This document shows positions 36,337 to 46,601 of a DNA stretch of 54,998 nucleotides, piece after piece (positions within the stretch are counted from its first letter, which is position 1; each line of letters begins with the position of its first letter). Source of the DNA: Pseudomonadota bacterium (lineage in GTDB: Bacteria > Pseudomonadota > Alphaproteobacteria > Rhizobiales > Beijerinckiaceae); NCBI GenBank assembly GCA_021804825.1, contig JAJZGX010000003.1, forward strand, positions 1 to 54,998, read 5' to 3'. The notes beneath the pieces were generated by a model. The model saw only the letters and a list, made by a program, of their open reading frames with translations, did not search any database and was not told the origin of the DNA. The translations under genes were made by a program, and so were the position numbers.

Positions 36337-37524
36337 ATGACACAAAGCCGCAGCGGCCTTGATTGGCGCATCGTATTCTGGGTGGGGCTGCTGGTCGCAG
36401 TCGTCCTTCTGGTGCATCTGCTGAGCGCGGTGATGTTGCCCTTTGTGGCGGGCATGGTGCTGGGCTATCTGCTCAACCCTGTGGCCAACCGGCTGGAGCG
36501 GGCCGGGCTCAATCGCCTCGGCGCAGCGCTGCTGATCCTCGTGGTTTTCATTCTGGCAGTGGGCTTGACGCTGATTCTGGTGGCGCCGCTGCTCGGGCGT
36601 CAGCTCGCCGCCTTTGTCGCCAGCCTTCCCGACAACCTCAACCGGCTCGAAACCTTGGTGACCACGGAAGCTGCGGCCTTTGCCAATACTTATGGCAGCA
36701 GCATGATTGCCAAATTCGGACTGGACAAGCTCGGCCTGGGGGCGATCGACTGGAAAAGCCTTGGTCTGTCGAGCCAGGCCTCGTCGAGCGCCTTGCCCAA
36801 ATCAATCGGCAGCCTTGCAGGTCAGGGCGCGCAGACGCTCGGGGCGTTGTTGTCGAGCCTGTGGAGTGGTGGCAGCACCTTGCTGTCCATCGGCTCGCTT
36901 CTGGTGATCACGCCGGTGGTGGCCTTCTATTTCGTGCTCGATTGGGCGCGGCTGGTGGCAACGCTCGATAGTCTGGTGCCGCTCAACCAGCGCGACGAGG
37001 TGCACGCGCTGCTGGCCGAAATCGACAGTGCTTTAGGTGGGTTCTTGCGTGGACAATCGCTGGTCTGTCTGTTTCTTGGCCTGTGGTATGGCATCGGCCT
37101 GTCGCTGATCGGGCTGAATTACGGCTTTCTGATCGGCATCACTGCCGGGTTCCTGAGCTTCATACCCTATCTGGGATCGCTGACAGCGCTGCTGGTCGGG
37201 GCCAGCCTCGCGCTGGTGCAGGGCTGGCCGCATTGGAGCCTGTTTTTCTTCGCGCTGGGGGTGGTGGGAATCGGGCAGATGCTGGAGGCCAATGTGCTGG
37301 CCCCAAAACTCGTCGGCGAATCTGTGGGCCTGCATCCGGTGTGGTTGATGTTCGCGCTGCTGGCATTTGGCTCGTTGTTCGGCTTTACCGGCCTGCTGAT
37401 CGCGGTGCCGGTCGCAGCAGCGCTGGGCGTGCTGATGCGCTTTGCGGTGCGGCGTTATCGGGCAAGTCCGCTTTATCTGGGTGAAGACACACCGGTGGCG
37501 CTGCCCGCGCCGCTGGAACTTTGA
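36337..37524 (+). CDS. AI-2E/PerM family membrane transporter
   Basis: A 395-residue protein with about eight membrane helices. It has the family's central hydrophilic domain (about 90-175) and the C-terminal half with FLIGITAGFLSFIPYLG and LVGESVGLHPVWLM. The family includes exporters of autoinducer-2 and PerM-type permeases, but the substrate here is unknown. It starts 33 bases after the phosphatidyltransferase gene and ends 4 bases before hdaA, so the genes are likely co-transcribed. Confidence 0.9.
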   Translation: MTQSRSGLDWRIVFWVGLLVAVVLLVHLLSAVMLPFVAGMVLGYLLNPVANRLERAGLNRLGAALLILVVFILAVGLTLILVAPLLGRQLAAFVASLPDNLNRLETLVTTEAAAFANTYGSSMIAKFGLDKLGLGAIDWKSLGLSSQASSSALPKSIGSLAGQGAQTLGALLSSLWSGGSTLLSIGSLLVITPVVAFYFVLDWARLVATLDSLVPLNQRDEVHALLAEIDSALGGFLRGQSLVCLFLGLWYGIGLSLIGLNYGFLIGITAGFLSFIPYLGSLTALLVGASLALVQGWPHWSLFFFALGVVGIGQMLEANVLAPKLVGESVGLHPVWLMFALLAFGSLFGFTGLLIAVPVAAALGVLMRFAVRRYRASPLYLGEDTPVALPAPLEL

Positions 37525-37528
37525 ACCG

Positions 37529-38266
37529 ATGCCCAAGATCAGCCTCAAGGCGCAAAAGCAATTGTTGCTGGCCTGGCCGGTGCATGAACGGCAAGGACGC
37601 GAAGATTTCTTCGCCGCGCCCGGCAATGCGCGGGCTTTGGAACTCATCGGCGCCCCAGCGAACTGGCCCGATCCGATCCTGCTGTTGAGCGGGCCTGGCG
37701 GCGTCGGCAAAACCCATTTGGCGCGCATATTTGCCGCGGAACAGGGGGCATTGCAGATCACGCCGCAGGACCTCGTCGGCATCACCACGCTACCGGCGCC
37801 GGTTCTGGTGCTTGATGATGCTGATCAGGCGTTGACGACGGCGGGTGAGATTGGATTGTTTCATTTGACCAATCTGGTGCGCGCGCATGGCGGGCGGCTG
37901 CTGTTGACCGCGCGCCGCCCGCCGCAATTCTGGGGCTTGACGACGCCTGACCTTTTATCGCGGCTGCGGTTGGCTTTGATGGCTGACCTTGCGCTGCCGG
38001 ATGCCGACGTGCTGCGCGCCGCCATGACGAAACTGATCGCCGAGCGGCAAATGTCGCTTGAGCCCGCCTTGCTCGAAGTGCTGACGACGCGACTGGAACG
38101 CTCGATCCCGGCCATGCGCGCCGCGATCGAGCGGCTCGACCAGCTTTCACTGGAACATCAACGGCCGATTACCCGCGCCATGATTTACGCCGTGATCGAT
38201 GACGGCAGCGAACCCGGCCTGTTTGACCATGGTGCATTGCCTTCTGACAAAGATGATGATTTTTGA
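37529..38266 (+). CDS. hdaA: Regulatory inactivator of DnaA, HdaA
   Basis: A 245-residue DnaA-like AAA+ protein without the DNA-binding domain. Residues 11-16 (QLLLAW) sit where Hda proteins carry the sliding-clamp binding motif. Walker A GPGGVGKT is at 55-62 and the Walker B region VLVLDDAD follows. With the DNA-loaded clamp, Hda promotes hydrolysis of DnaA-ATP and prevents over-initiation. The start MPKISLKAQKQ at 37529 is chosen over an out-of-family extension overlapping the transporter gene. The next gene is ppk1, 42 bases on. Confidence 0.92.
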   Translation: MPKISLKAQKQLLLAWPVHERQGREDFFAAPGNARALELIGAPANWPDPILLLSGPGGVGKTHLARIFAAEQGALQITPQDLVGITTLPAPVLVLDDADQALTTAGEIGLFHLTNLVRAHGGRLLLTARRPPQFWGLTTPDLLSRLRLALMADLALPDADVLRAAMTKLIAERQMSLEPALLEVLTTRLERSIPAMRAAIERLDQLSLEHQRPITRAMIYAVIDDGSEPGLFDHGALPSDKDDDF

Positions 38267-38308
38267 TGCTCCAGAGACTAGACTGCCACCAAGCTGACTG
38301 GCCCCCGA

Positions 38309-40555
38309 ATGACACGCGAGCCCAAGACCATGGATGATACCTTGCCGCCGCGTGATCAGGACGCAACTAGGGAGGCACATCGCCCCGGAACCAAGATCAA
38401 CGCCATGGCTTATGCCGCGGAATTGGCGACTTCGCCGCAGCGCTTCATCAACCGCGAATTATCGTGGCTGGAGTTCAACCGGCGGGTGCTGGAGGAGGCC
38501 TCGAACCTCCGCCACCCGCTGCTCGAGCAATTGCGCTTTCTTTCGATCTCGGCGAATAATCTCGACGAGTTTTTCATGGTGCGCGTCGCGGGGCTCTATG
38601 GCCAGATGCGCGAGGGTGTGACGACGACCTCGGAAGATGGCCTGACCCCGCAAGAGCAATTGCAGCAAATTGCCGCGAGCGTCACCACGCTGGCGAATGC
38701 CCAGCAACTGCGCTGGCGGGAATTGCGCGGCCAGTTGCGTGAGAACGGCATTTGCCTCGTGGAAGTCAATGAATTGTCGACGCTGGAATTATCCTGGCTC
38801 GAGGATCATTTTCTGCTGCATGTGTTTCCCATTCTGACGCCGCTGGCAGTCGATCCGGCGCATCCTTTCCCGTTCATTCCGAACCTCGGCTTCAGCATGG
38901 CGCTGGAATTGACGCATGGCCGGGATGGCAACAAGATGCAGGCCTTGTTGCGCATACCCGCCAAAATGAACCGCTTCATCCGGCTGCCGGACAATCAGAG
39001 CGGTGCCTCGGCGCGTTTCATCGCCATCGAGATCCTGTGCGGCCAGTTCATCGGGCGGTTGTTTCCGGGCTATGCGCTGAGCGGCGGCGGCTCGTTCCGG
39101 GTGATCCGCGATTCCGACCTCGAAATCGAGGAAGAGGCCGAAGACCTTGTGCTGCTGTTCGAGAGCGCTTTGAAGCGGCGGCGGCGCGGCACCGTCATCA
39201 GGCTGGAGATTGCTGCGCAAATGCCGCTTGCCTTGCGCGAGTTTGTCGCCGATGAACTTGGCGTTGCGCCCGATGAAGTGTTTCTGGTCGATGGCATGCT
39301 GGCTTTGACGGAAACGGCGGAATTGATCAGCGTCGAGCGGCCAGACCTGAAATTCAAGCCTTATACGCCGCGCTATCCCGAGCGCGTGCGCGAAAATGGC
39401 GGCGACTGCTTTGCCGCCATCCGCCAGAAAGACCTGGCGGTGCACCACCCCTATGAATCTTTTGATGTCGTGGTGCAGTTCCTGACCCAGGCGGCGCGCG
39501 ATCCCAATGTCGTCGCCATCAAGCAGACGCTTTATCGCACCTCTGCCGACAGCCCGATCGTGAAGGCGCTGATCGAGGCGGCGGAAGCGGGCAAGACCGT
39601 GACTGCCCTCGTGGAACTCAAGGCCCGTTTCGATGAGGAAGCCAATATCCGCTGGGCGCGCGATCTGGAGCGGGCGGGCGCGCAGGTGGTGTTTGGCTTC
39701 ATCGAACTGAAAACGCACGGCAAGCTGTCCATGGTCGTGCGGCGCGAGGCCGGCAATCTGGCGATCTACTGCCATATCGGCAGCGGCAATTATCACCCGC
39801 AGACCGCGAAAACCTATACTGACATTTCGTTTTTCACCGCCGACCCTGCCATCGGGCGCGATGTCAGCCGCGTGTTCAATTTCATCACCGGCTATGCCGA
39901 ACCGCAGGGGCTGGAGCGGTTGGCCGTGTCGCCCATGTCGCTGAAACGGCGGCTGCTGGATGAGATCGACGCCGAAATCGCCTTCGCGCGGGCCGGCAAG
40001 CCTGCCGCTATCTGGGGCAAATGCAACGCGCTGGTGGATCCCACCATCATCGATGCGCTCTATCAGGCGAGCCAGGCGGGGGTCGAGATCGACTTTGTCG
40101 TGCGTGGCATCTGCTGCCTGCGGCCGGGCGTGCCGGGCCTGTCGGAAACCGTGCGGGTCAAATCGATTGTCGGGCGCTTCCTCGAACATGCCCGCATCTA
40201 TTGCTTTGGCAATGGCTACGGCCTGCCGCATCCCAAATCACATGTGTTCATTTCTTCGGCCGACCTGATGCCACGCAATCTCGAACGCCGGGTCGAGGTG
40301 CTGCTGCCGATTCTGAACCCCACGGTGCACGAGCAGGTGCTGGATCAGATCATGGTCGCCAATCTGATCGACAATCAGCAGAGTTACCGGGTGCTGCCCG
40401 ATGGCACCAGTCGGCGGATCGAGCCGGCACCGGGCGAGACCTTGTTCAATGCCCATGAATATTTCATGACCCATCCCAGTCTTTCAGGACGCGGCAAGGC
40501 GCTCAAGGACTCGAGCCCGAAAATTTTGTATAAGCGACTGAAGATTACGCCCTGA
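38309..40555 (+). CDS. ppk1: Polyphosphate kinase 1
   Basis: A 748-residue PPK1 that reversibly makes polyphosphate from ATP. The N-terminal domain begins at [20 protein letters not shown]. The C-terminal phospholipase D-like domains hold the autophosphorylated His489 in [14 protein letters not shown], and a second His follows in [18 protein letters not shown]. The first 45 residues are a variable tail, and internal ATGs at 38330 or 38405 are alternatives. The stop overlaps the Shine-Dalgarno region of ppx, so the two opposing enzymes are co-expressed. Confidence 0.97.
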   Translation: MTREPKTMDDTLPPRDQDATREAHRPGTKINAMAYAAELATSPQRFINRELSWLEFNRRVLEEASNLRHPLLEQLRFLSISANNLDEFFMVRVAGLYGQMREGVTTTSEDGLTPQEQLQQIAASVTTLANAQQLRWRELRGQLRENGICLVEVNELSTLELSWLEDHFLLHVFPILTPLAVDPAHPFPFIPNLGFSMALELTHGRDGNKMQALLRIPAKMNRFIRLPDNQSGASARFIAIEILCGQFIGRLFPGYALSGGGSFRVIRDSDLEIEEEAEDLVLLFESALKRRRRGTVIRLEIAAQMPLALREFVADELGVAPDEVFLVDGMLALTETAELISVERPDLKFKPYTPRYPERVRENGGDCFAAIRQKDLAVHHPYESFDVVVQFLTQAARDPNVVAIKQTLYRTSADSPIVKALIEAAEAGKTVTALVELKARFDEEANIRWARDLERAGAQVVFGFIELKTHGKLSMVVRREAGNLAIYCHIGSGNYHPQTAKTYTDISFFTADPAIGRDVSRVFNFITGYAEPQGLERLAVSPMSLKRRLLDEIDAEIAFARAGKPAAIWGKCNALVDPTIIDALYQASQAGVEIDFVVRGICCLRPGVPGLSETVRVKSIVGRFLEHARIYCFGNGYGLPHPKSHVFISSADLMPRNLERRVEVLLPILNPTVHEQVLDQIMVANLIDNQQSYRVLPDGTSRRIEPAPGETLFNAHEYFMTHPSLSGRGKALKDSSPKILYKRLKITP

Positions 40556-40568
40556 GGGATTGGCAGAC

Positions 40569-42119
40569 GTGACCAGAGGCTGGCCAGAATCGAGCACATT
40601 TGAAGTCCACCAGCCGGTGGCGATTGTCGATATTGGCTCCAATTCGGTGCGCCTCGTGGCTTATGATGCGCTGTCGCGCGCGCCAACGCCGATCTTCAAT
40701 GAAAAAGTGCTGTGCGGGCTCGGGCGCGGGGTGATGTCGAGTGGGCAATTGCCGCTGGATGGTGTGCGCAAGGCGCTGCAGGCGCTGGCACGATTCCGCG
40801 TCCTGACCGAAAACATGCACGTCGCCGCGCTGCATGTGCTGGCGACCGCCGCCGTGCGCGATGCGCAGAATGGCGCTGAATTTCTCGGGCTTGCGGAAGC
40901 GGCGATCGGGTGCCCGATTCGGCTCTTGTCGGGTGCCGAAGAAGCGCGCATGTCGGCGCTGGGAGTGATTTCCGGCATTCGCGATGCTGATGGCGTTGTG
41001 GGTGATCTTGGCGGCGGTTCGCTTGAATTGGTCAATGTCAAATTCGACCGGCCGGGCAAGTGCTTCATTCTGCCTTTGGGCGGGCTTGCCTTGAGCGATT
41101 CATCAAAAGGCGCGGCCAAAGCTGCCGTGAAAATTGCCCGCGATGCGCTCACCAATGTCAAGCTTCTGAAAAAGCTGCATAACCGCTCGTTTTACGCGGT
41201 CGGCGGCACTTGGCGGGCCTTGGCCAAGCTGCATATGCGCCAGCGCAATTATCCGCTCAAGGTCATGCATAATTACATCATCCCGGCGCGCGATGCCCTT
41301 GATTTCGCCAGTCTGATCGAGCGTGTGGACAGCGATGCTCTGGTGTCGATCGGCGCGGTTTCCGCTTCGCGGCGCCCCTTGCTGGCCTATGGCGCCATCG
41401 TGCTGGATGAAATCATCCGCATCGCCAATCCGCGAGATATTGTGATTTCGGCGTCCGGTGTGCGGGAAGGCCTGCTTTTCGGCCAGATCAGTGATGATGA
41501 GCGCCGCCAGGACCCGCTGCTGGTGGCCGCGGCGGAATTGAACAAAATGCGGGCGCGGGACCCCGCCCATGCCTATGATCTTTGTGCCTGGACGGATGAA
41601 TTCATTCGCTCCAGCCACATTGAGGAAACAGCCGAAGAGGTTCGGCTGCGGCACGCATCGTGCCTGTTGGCGGATATTGGCTGGCGTGCCCATCCCGATT
41701 ATCGCGGCGAGCAGAGCATGAATCTCATTGCTCATGCCTCGTTCGCGGCGATCGATCATCCCGGGCGGGCGTTTCTGGCGCTGGTGATAGCCTTTCGGCA
41801 CGAGGGCATCGACGCCGATGTCAGCCCGCAATTGCGCGCCATAGCCAGTGCACGCTTGCTGGACCGGGCACGCCTGCTGGGTGCGGCCTTGCGCATAGCC
41901 TATATTGTCTCGACCGCGATGTCCGGGATTTTGCCGCAGGTGCCGATGTCCTGTTCGCGCACGCAGCTTACCCTCAACCTGCCCCCCAAATTTGCGGCGC
42001 TGGGCTCGGATCGGCTGGCGGGACGGTTGCGGCAACTGGCGCGGCTGATCGGCCGTGAGGCTGTGCTGGCCGGCCCGCTAGGCCCGGAGCCGCTCGCGGT
42101 GGAGGGCGTAGAGCCCTGA
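40569..42119 (+). CDS. ppx: Exopolyphosphatase / guanosine pentaphosphatase family
   Basis: A 516-residue actin-fold phosphatase that removes terminal phosphate from polyphosphate; relatives act on pppGpp. VAIVDIGSNSVRLV and VVGDLGGGSLELV are the two phosphate-binding loops. A C-terminal HD-like domain of about 190 residues follows (ASFAAIDHPGRAFLAL). GTG at 40569 is selected because GAGGG lies 10 bases upstream; a TTG at 40560 leaves no spacing. It forms an operon with ppk1. Its last 42 bases are antisense to the EamA gene. Confidence 0.95.
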   Translation: MTRGWPESSTFEVHQPVAIVDIGSNSVRLVAYDALSRAPTPIFNEKVLCGLGRGVMSSGQLPLDGVRKALQALARFRVLTENMHVAALHVLATAAVRDAQNGAEFLGLAEAAIGCPIRLLSGAEEARMSALGVISGIRDADGVVGDLGGGSLELVNVKFDRPGKCFILPLGGLALSDSSKGAAKAAVKIARDALTNVKLLKKLHNRSFYAVGGTWRALAKLHMRQRNYPLKVMHNYIIPARDALDFASLIERVDSDALVSIGAVSASRRPLLAYGAIVLDEIIRIANPRDIVISASGVREGLLFGQISDDERRQDPLLVAAAELNKMRARDPAHAYDLCAWTDEFIRSSHIEETAEEVRLRHASCLLADIGWRAHPDYRGEQSMNLIAHASFAAIDHPGRAFLALVIAFRHEGIDADVSPQLRAIASARLLDRARLLGAALRIAYIVSTAMSGILPQVPMSCSRTQLTLNLPPKFAALGSDRLAGRLRQLARLIGREAVLAGPLGPEPLAVEGVEP

Positions 42120-42956
42120 CCCGATGATGCAGGTGATGCCCACCATCGCGGCGACATTGGGGATGTTGCTCCAGACCAGCCAGCCGGAGACCAGCGCCAG
42201 AGGCATGCCAATATAGCGCAGCGGCGCGATGGCACCGATATCGGCCTTGCGGCTGCCCATGATCAGGCCGAGATTGGCGCCGCTGATCGCCAAAGCGGCG
42301 AGAACCACCAGCATGAGCGCATAGGGCGAGGGACGGGTGATGCCTTCAATGCCCGCCATGCCGGCCCCGATCAGGGTGGTGACGAGGCTGGTCATAAGCG
42401 TCACGACCATCGAGGGCATGGTGGCGGGCACGAAGCGGGTCACGATATCGCGCACAGCTACCAGCATGGCGCAGGCGATGGCGAGCCAGGCGGCCGATGA
42501 AAATCCGGAAGCACTGGGTTGCGCCACCAGCAACACGCCGACAAAGCCGACGGCAATGGCCGCCCAGCGGTGCCATCCGACCTGATGACCCAGCACGACC
42601 ACCGCAAGCGCGGTGATCATCAGCGGCGACGACAGCATGATGGCGGTGTAATTGCCGATCGGCAAGCCGTTGATCGCGCTCAGGAACAGCAGGGAAATAA
42701 CGCCTTCAAGCACCGCCCGCAGCACAACGACCGGATGCAACAGCCCGGCGAGACTGCCGCCTTCGCGCCGCGCCAGAATGAAAAGGATCGTGGTGCCGAT
42801 GAGGCCGCGCAGCGCGATCAATTCGCCCGAGGGCATCAAGGGCGCCGCCAGTTTGACGAGCGTGTCGCTCATCGAAAACAGCATCTGCGCCACAATGATG
42901 GCACGCATGCCGTGACGGTTGACTTCGCGCGAGGCGGTGACTTGATGAATGGCCAT
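42078..42956 (-). CDS. EamA/DMT-superfamily transporter
   Basis: A 292-residue membrane protein with about ten helices in two EamA repeats, each starting with a polar, substrate-facing segment (ALRGLIGTTILF in the first; RYIGMPLALVSGWLVWS in the second). Members export amino acids, nucleosides or other small metabolites; the substrate cannot be assigned. The gene begins 9 bases after hemB ends on the same strand and probably shares its mRNA. The C-terminal 13 codons and stop overlap the 3-prime end of ppx on the other strand. Confidence 0.9.
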   Translation of the reverse strand: MAIHQVTASREVNRHGMRAIIVAQMLFSMSDTLVKLAAPLMPSGELIALRGLIGTTILFILARREGGSLAGLLHPVVVLRAVLEGVISLLFLSAINGLPIGNYTAIMLSSPLMITALAVVVLGHQVGWHRWAAIAVGFVGVLLVAQPSASGFSSAAWLAIACAMLVAVRDIVTRFVPATMPSMVVTLMTSLVTTLIGAGMAGIEGITRPSPYALMLVVLAALAISGANLGLIMGSRKADIGAIAPLRYIGMPLALVSGWLVWSNIPNVAAMVGITCIIGSGLYALHRERLRA

Positions 42957-42965
42957 GGCTGGCGC

Positions 42966-44009
<1,044 letters not shown>

Positions 44010-44052
44010 TCATGCGGTGCTGATCTGACAAAATCCGCGGCGGCTAAGGCGC

Positions 44053-44119
44053 GCTGAGCGCAAGGCTGCCATGCTGAGCGCAAGGGTAATTGGAGGCGAG
44101 AGGGTAATTGGGGGCGAGA
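44053..44119. repeat. Short tandem and direct repeats beside tRNA-Val
   Basis: An 18-base unit, GGGTAATTGGAGGCGAGA, is repeated head to tail at 44084-44101 and 44102-44119 (one mismatch). Just before it, the 13-base GCTGAGCGCAAGG occurs twice (44053-44065 and 44073-44085). They lie between hemB and the 3-prime end of tRNA-Val. Confidence 0.8.
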
Positions 44120-44126
44120 GGGTGTA

Positions 44127-44201
44127 TGGTGGGCGCGACAGGGATCGAACCTGTGACCCCTCCCGTGTGAAGGGAGTGCTCTACCGCTGAGCTACGCGCC
44201 C
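44127..44201 (-). tRNA. tRNA-Val(CAC)
   Basis: A 75-base cloverleaf with encoded CCA. Acceptor GGGCGCG pairs with CGCGCCC, the D-stem is GCTC/GAGC, and the anticodon stem CTCCC/GGGAG closes loop TTCACAC with anticodon CAC. The T-loop is TTCGATC. Confidence 0.97.
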
Positions 44202-44403
44202 GAGGCCGCCGTAGTGGGGCCAATGCGAGGGTGAAGTCAAGAGGCAGCGCGCCTGAAGATGCTTTATCCGCGCTCCACCTGTGGCGCGAATGCAACATCT
44301 TGCCACAATCTGCGCGTTGCGCGCATCGAAGATATTGCATTCCACTGCGTCTTGCGGCCTTGTTACAGCTGTCGCGACCTTCCGCACCACCGCAGGAACA
44401 TTC

Positions 44404-45003
44404 ATGGCCCGCAACTTCGTAGCCTCGGCATTTGTGAGCGCCTGCGTGCTTGGCACGGCCTATGGGTTCAGCGCGCCGGCCTATGGCCTTGATGCTGATA
44501 TGCTGAAAGTCATGCGCATGCACCCGGGGCCCGGCACCGGGCAGGGCGCTGCGCCTTATGTGACCATCCCCCGGCAAATCGTCAATTACAGCGGCCCCTA
44601 TGCAGTGGGGACGGTGGTGGTGCAGTCGTCCGAACGGCGGCTCTATCTGGTGATGCCTGATCACAAGGCCATGAAATATGGCGTTGGCGTCGGACGTCCG
44701 GGTTTTGCCTGGAGTGGCACCGTGCATATCGCCGCCAAGAAGAAATGGCCGGGCTGGACACCGCCAGCATCCATGCTGCGCCGTCGCCCGCATCTGCCGC
44801 ATTTTGTCAAAGGTGGGCCCAATAACCCACTCGGCGCGCGCGCGATGTATCTCAGCGGCACGGAATATCGCATCCATGGCTCCAATGAGCCGGAAACCAT
44901 CGGCCACGCCATGTCGTCAGGCTGTATCCGCATGACCAATGCCGACATCAAGGATTTTTACAATCGCGTCAAAGTCGGCGCGGTCGTGCATGTGCTGCGC
45001 TGA
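44404..45003 (+). CDS. L,D-transpeptidase (YkuD domain)
   Basis: A 199-residue exported cell-wall enzyme that forms 3-3 peptidoglycan cross-links or attaches proteins to peptidoglycan. A signal peptide covers about 1-28 (ending APAYG). The catalytic motif is intact: His158 in HGSNEP and Cys174 in SSGCIRM. The start at 44404 has AGGA upstream; a longer frame from 44281 is rejected. Upstream, 44202-44403 holds no other gene. A strong terminator follows the stop. Confidence 0.94.
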   Translation: MARNFVASAFVSACVLGTAYGFSAPAYGLDADMLKVMRMHPGPGTGQGAAPYVTIPRQIVNYSGPYAVGTVVVQSSERRLYLVMPDHKAMKYGVGVGRPGFAWSGTVHIAAKKKWPGWTPPASMLRRRPHLPHFVKGGPNNPLGARAMYLSGTEYRIHGSNEPETIGHAMSSGCIRMTNADIKDFYNRVKVGAVVHVLR

Positions 45004-45032
45004 ATTTCAAGAGTTACGTTGGGGCTGAAGCG

Positions 45033-45066
45033 GGCGGGTCAGGCAACTGACCCGCCTTTTTCTTTT
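45033..45066 (+). terminator. Intrinsic terminator after the L,D-transpeptidase gene
   Basis: A perfect 10-base stem, GGCGGGTCAG and CTGACCCGCC, with a GCAA tetraloop is followed by TTTTTCTTTT, a textbook Rho-independent terminator for the plus strand. Confidence 0.93.
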
Positions 45067-45074
45067 GGCGCGCG

Positions 45075-45446
45075 CTAGGCCTCGCCGGGTCGATCGCGCG
45101 ACAGGCCCTTGGCCGCCAGTTCATTGAGATAGGTCTGCCATTTTTCATCATGCGTGCGCCCGAGGTCCAGCAAGTGCCCCCAGGCATAGATGCCGGTATC
45201 ATGGCCATCGCTGAAGGTGGGGCGGATCGCATAATTGCCGACTGTGACAATTTCGGTGATGGCGCAGCCACGCTTGCCACCGACAGTCTTGCGCTCATGA
45301 GCTGCATGGCCTTGCACTTCGGCGCTGGGGCTGTGAACCCGCAGGAATTCCGCAGAAAGTGCGAGGCTGCCGCCATCTTCGAAGCGCAGGTGCAATGTCT
45401 GGCCCTTGTCGCTCACGCGGATTTCTTCAGGAACGAGGGACGTCAA
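45075..45446 (-). CDS. DUF971 (GBBH-like N-terminal) domain protein
   Basis: A 123-residue single-domain DUF971 protein: [20 protein letters not shown], then [17 protein letters not shown] and [19 protein letters not shown], the fold found at the N-terminus of gamma-butyrobetaine hydroxylases. Stand-alone copies are often near Mrp or molybdenum/Fe-S genes; their role is not known. The TTG at 45446 is chosen as start because GGGAGAA lies 6 bases upstream and homologues begin here. An open frame to 45551 also starts with TTG but would overlap moaA. It is divergent from moaA. Confidence 0.85.
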   Translation of the reverse strand: MTSLVPEEIRVSDKGQTLHLRFEDGGSLALSAEFLRVHSPSAEVQGHAAHERKTVGGKRGCAITEIVTVGNYAIRPTFSDGHDTGIYAWGHLLDLGRTHDEKWQTYLNELAAKGLSRDRPGEA

Positions 45447-45536
45447 TGGCGCTTCTCCCGCAGCCAGCCCCGCACGCAACAAAGGTCGCGCATCGCGAGC
45501 ATGGCGCTGCGTATCTACTTGCCCTATATAGGCTGT

Positions 45537-46556
45537 ATGGAGCAAGCTCAAACCCTTGACCGACCGCTGATCGACCCCTTTGGCCGCGCTATCACCTATG
45601 TGCGCGTTTCGGTCACGGATCGCTGCGATTACCGCTGTGTTTACTGCATGTCCGAGGACATGAGCTTCCTGCCCAAGCGTGACCTGCTGTCGCTGGAGGA
45701 ACTCGACCGGCTGTGCAGCGCCTTCATCGCCCGCGGCACGCGCAAGCTGCGCATCACCGGCGGCGAGCCTTTGGTGCGGCGTGACATTCTGTCGCTGTTT
45801 CGCAGCCTGTCACGCCATCTCGAAAGCGGGGCGCTGGAAGAGCTGACCTTGACCACCAATGGCTCGCAACTGGCGCGCTTTGCTGCGGACTTGGCGGCTT
45901 GTGGGGTGAAGCGGATCAATCTGTCGCTCGACACGCTCGATCCGGCCAAATTCAAGGCCATCACCCGCTGGGGCGATTTCGCGCAGGTTGAGCGGGGCAT
46001 GGAGGCGGCGTTGAAGGCCGGCCTCAAGGTGAAACTCAATGTCGTGGCGCTGAAGGGTGTCAATGACGAAGAATTTCCAGCCATCATTCGCTATGCGCAT
46101 CAGCGTGGCATGGATGTGACGTTCATTGAGGTTATGCCGCTGGGCGACATAACCATCGCGCGCGACGATCAATATATGTCGCTTACCGAGGTGCGTCGCA
46201 CTTTGGCCCGCGACTTTACCCTGACGGAAAGCGGTCATCGCACGGGGGGGCCGGCCCGCTATGCGCGCTGCGCGGAAACCGGCGGGCTCGTCGGTTTCAT
46301 CACGCCGCTGTCGCATAATTTCTGCGAGAGCTGCAACCGTGTGCGGGTCACATGCACCGGCACCTTGTATATGTGTCTTGGTCAGAATGACGCCGCCGAT
46401 CTGCGCACGCCGCTGCGCGCCAGCCTTGATGACGGGCCGTTGATGGCGGCGCTGGAATCGGCGATTTTGCGCAAGCCCAAGGGGCATGATTTCATCATTG
46501 ATCGGGATCATGTGCTGCCTGCTGTCAGTCGGCACATGAGCGTTACCGGCGGCTAG
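45537..46556 (+). CDS. moaA: GTP 3',8-cyclase MoaA
   Basis: A 339-residue radical-SAM enzyme for the first step of molybdenum cofactor synthesis, turning GTP into 3',8-cyclo-GTP. The N-terminal [4Fe-4S] cysteines are Cys30, Cys34 and Cys37 (CDYRCVYC). The C-terminal cluster is bound by [11 protein letters not shown], and the protein ends with the GG needed for activity. The frame stays open far upstream, but [17 protein letters not shown] at 45537 is the family start. No Shine-Dalgarno is seen; TATATA ends 7 bases before the ATG, so the mRNA may be leaderless. moaC is not adjacent. Confidence 0.96.
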   Translation: MEQAQTLDRPLIDPFGRAITYVRVSVTDRCDYRCVYCMSEDMSFLPKRDLLSLEELDRLCSAFIARGTRKLRITGGEPLVRRDILSLFRSLSRHLESGALEELTLTTNGSQLARFAADLAACGVKRINLSLDTLDPAKFKAITRWGDFAQVERGMEAALKAGLKVKLNVVALKGVNDEEFPAIIRYAHQRGMDVTFIEVMPLGDITIARDDQYMSLTEVRRTLARDFTLTESGHRTGGPARYARCAETGGLVGFITPLSHNFCESCNRVRVTCTGTLYMCLGQNDAADLRTPLRASLDDGPLMAALESAILRKPKGHDFIIDRDHVLPAVSRHMSVTGG

Positions 46557-46601
46557 GGCGCAAGCTTGCAAAGCACGGCAGGGCGGCGCTAAAGTCAAGC
46601 A

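Noticed and set aside
38789-40231. A 480-codon minus-strand frame within ppk1
   Set aside because: Antisense shadow of a fully conserved polyphosphate kinase.
44084-44201. Integration site of a mobile element at tRNA-Val
   Set aside because: No integrase or duplicated tRNA end is seen; the adjacent repeats are short and tandem.
45447-45551. Longer form of the DUF971 protein starting at TTG 45551
   Set aside because: It would overlap the moaA start and adds 35 residues with no family similarity, while TTG 45446 has a good ribosome-binding site.
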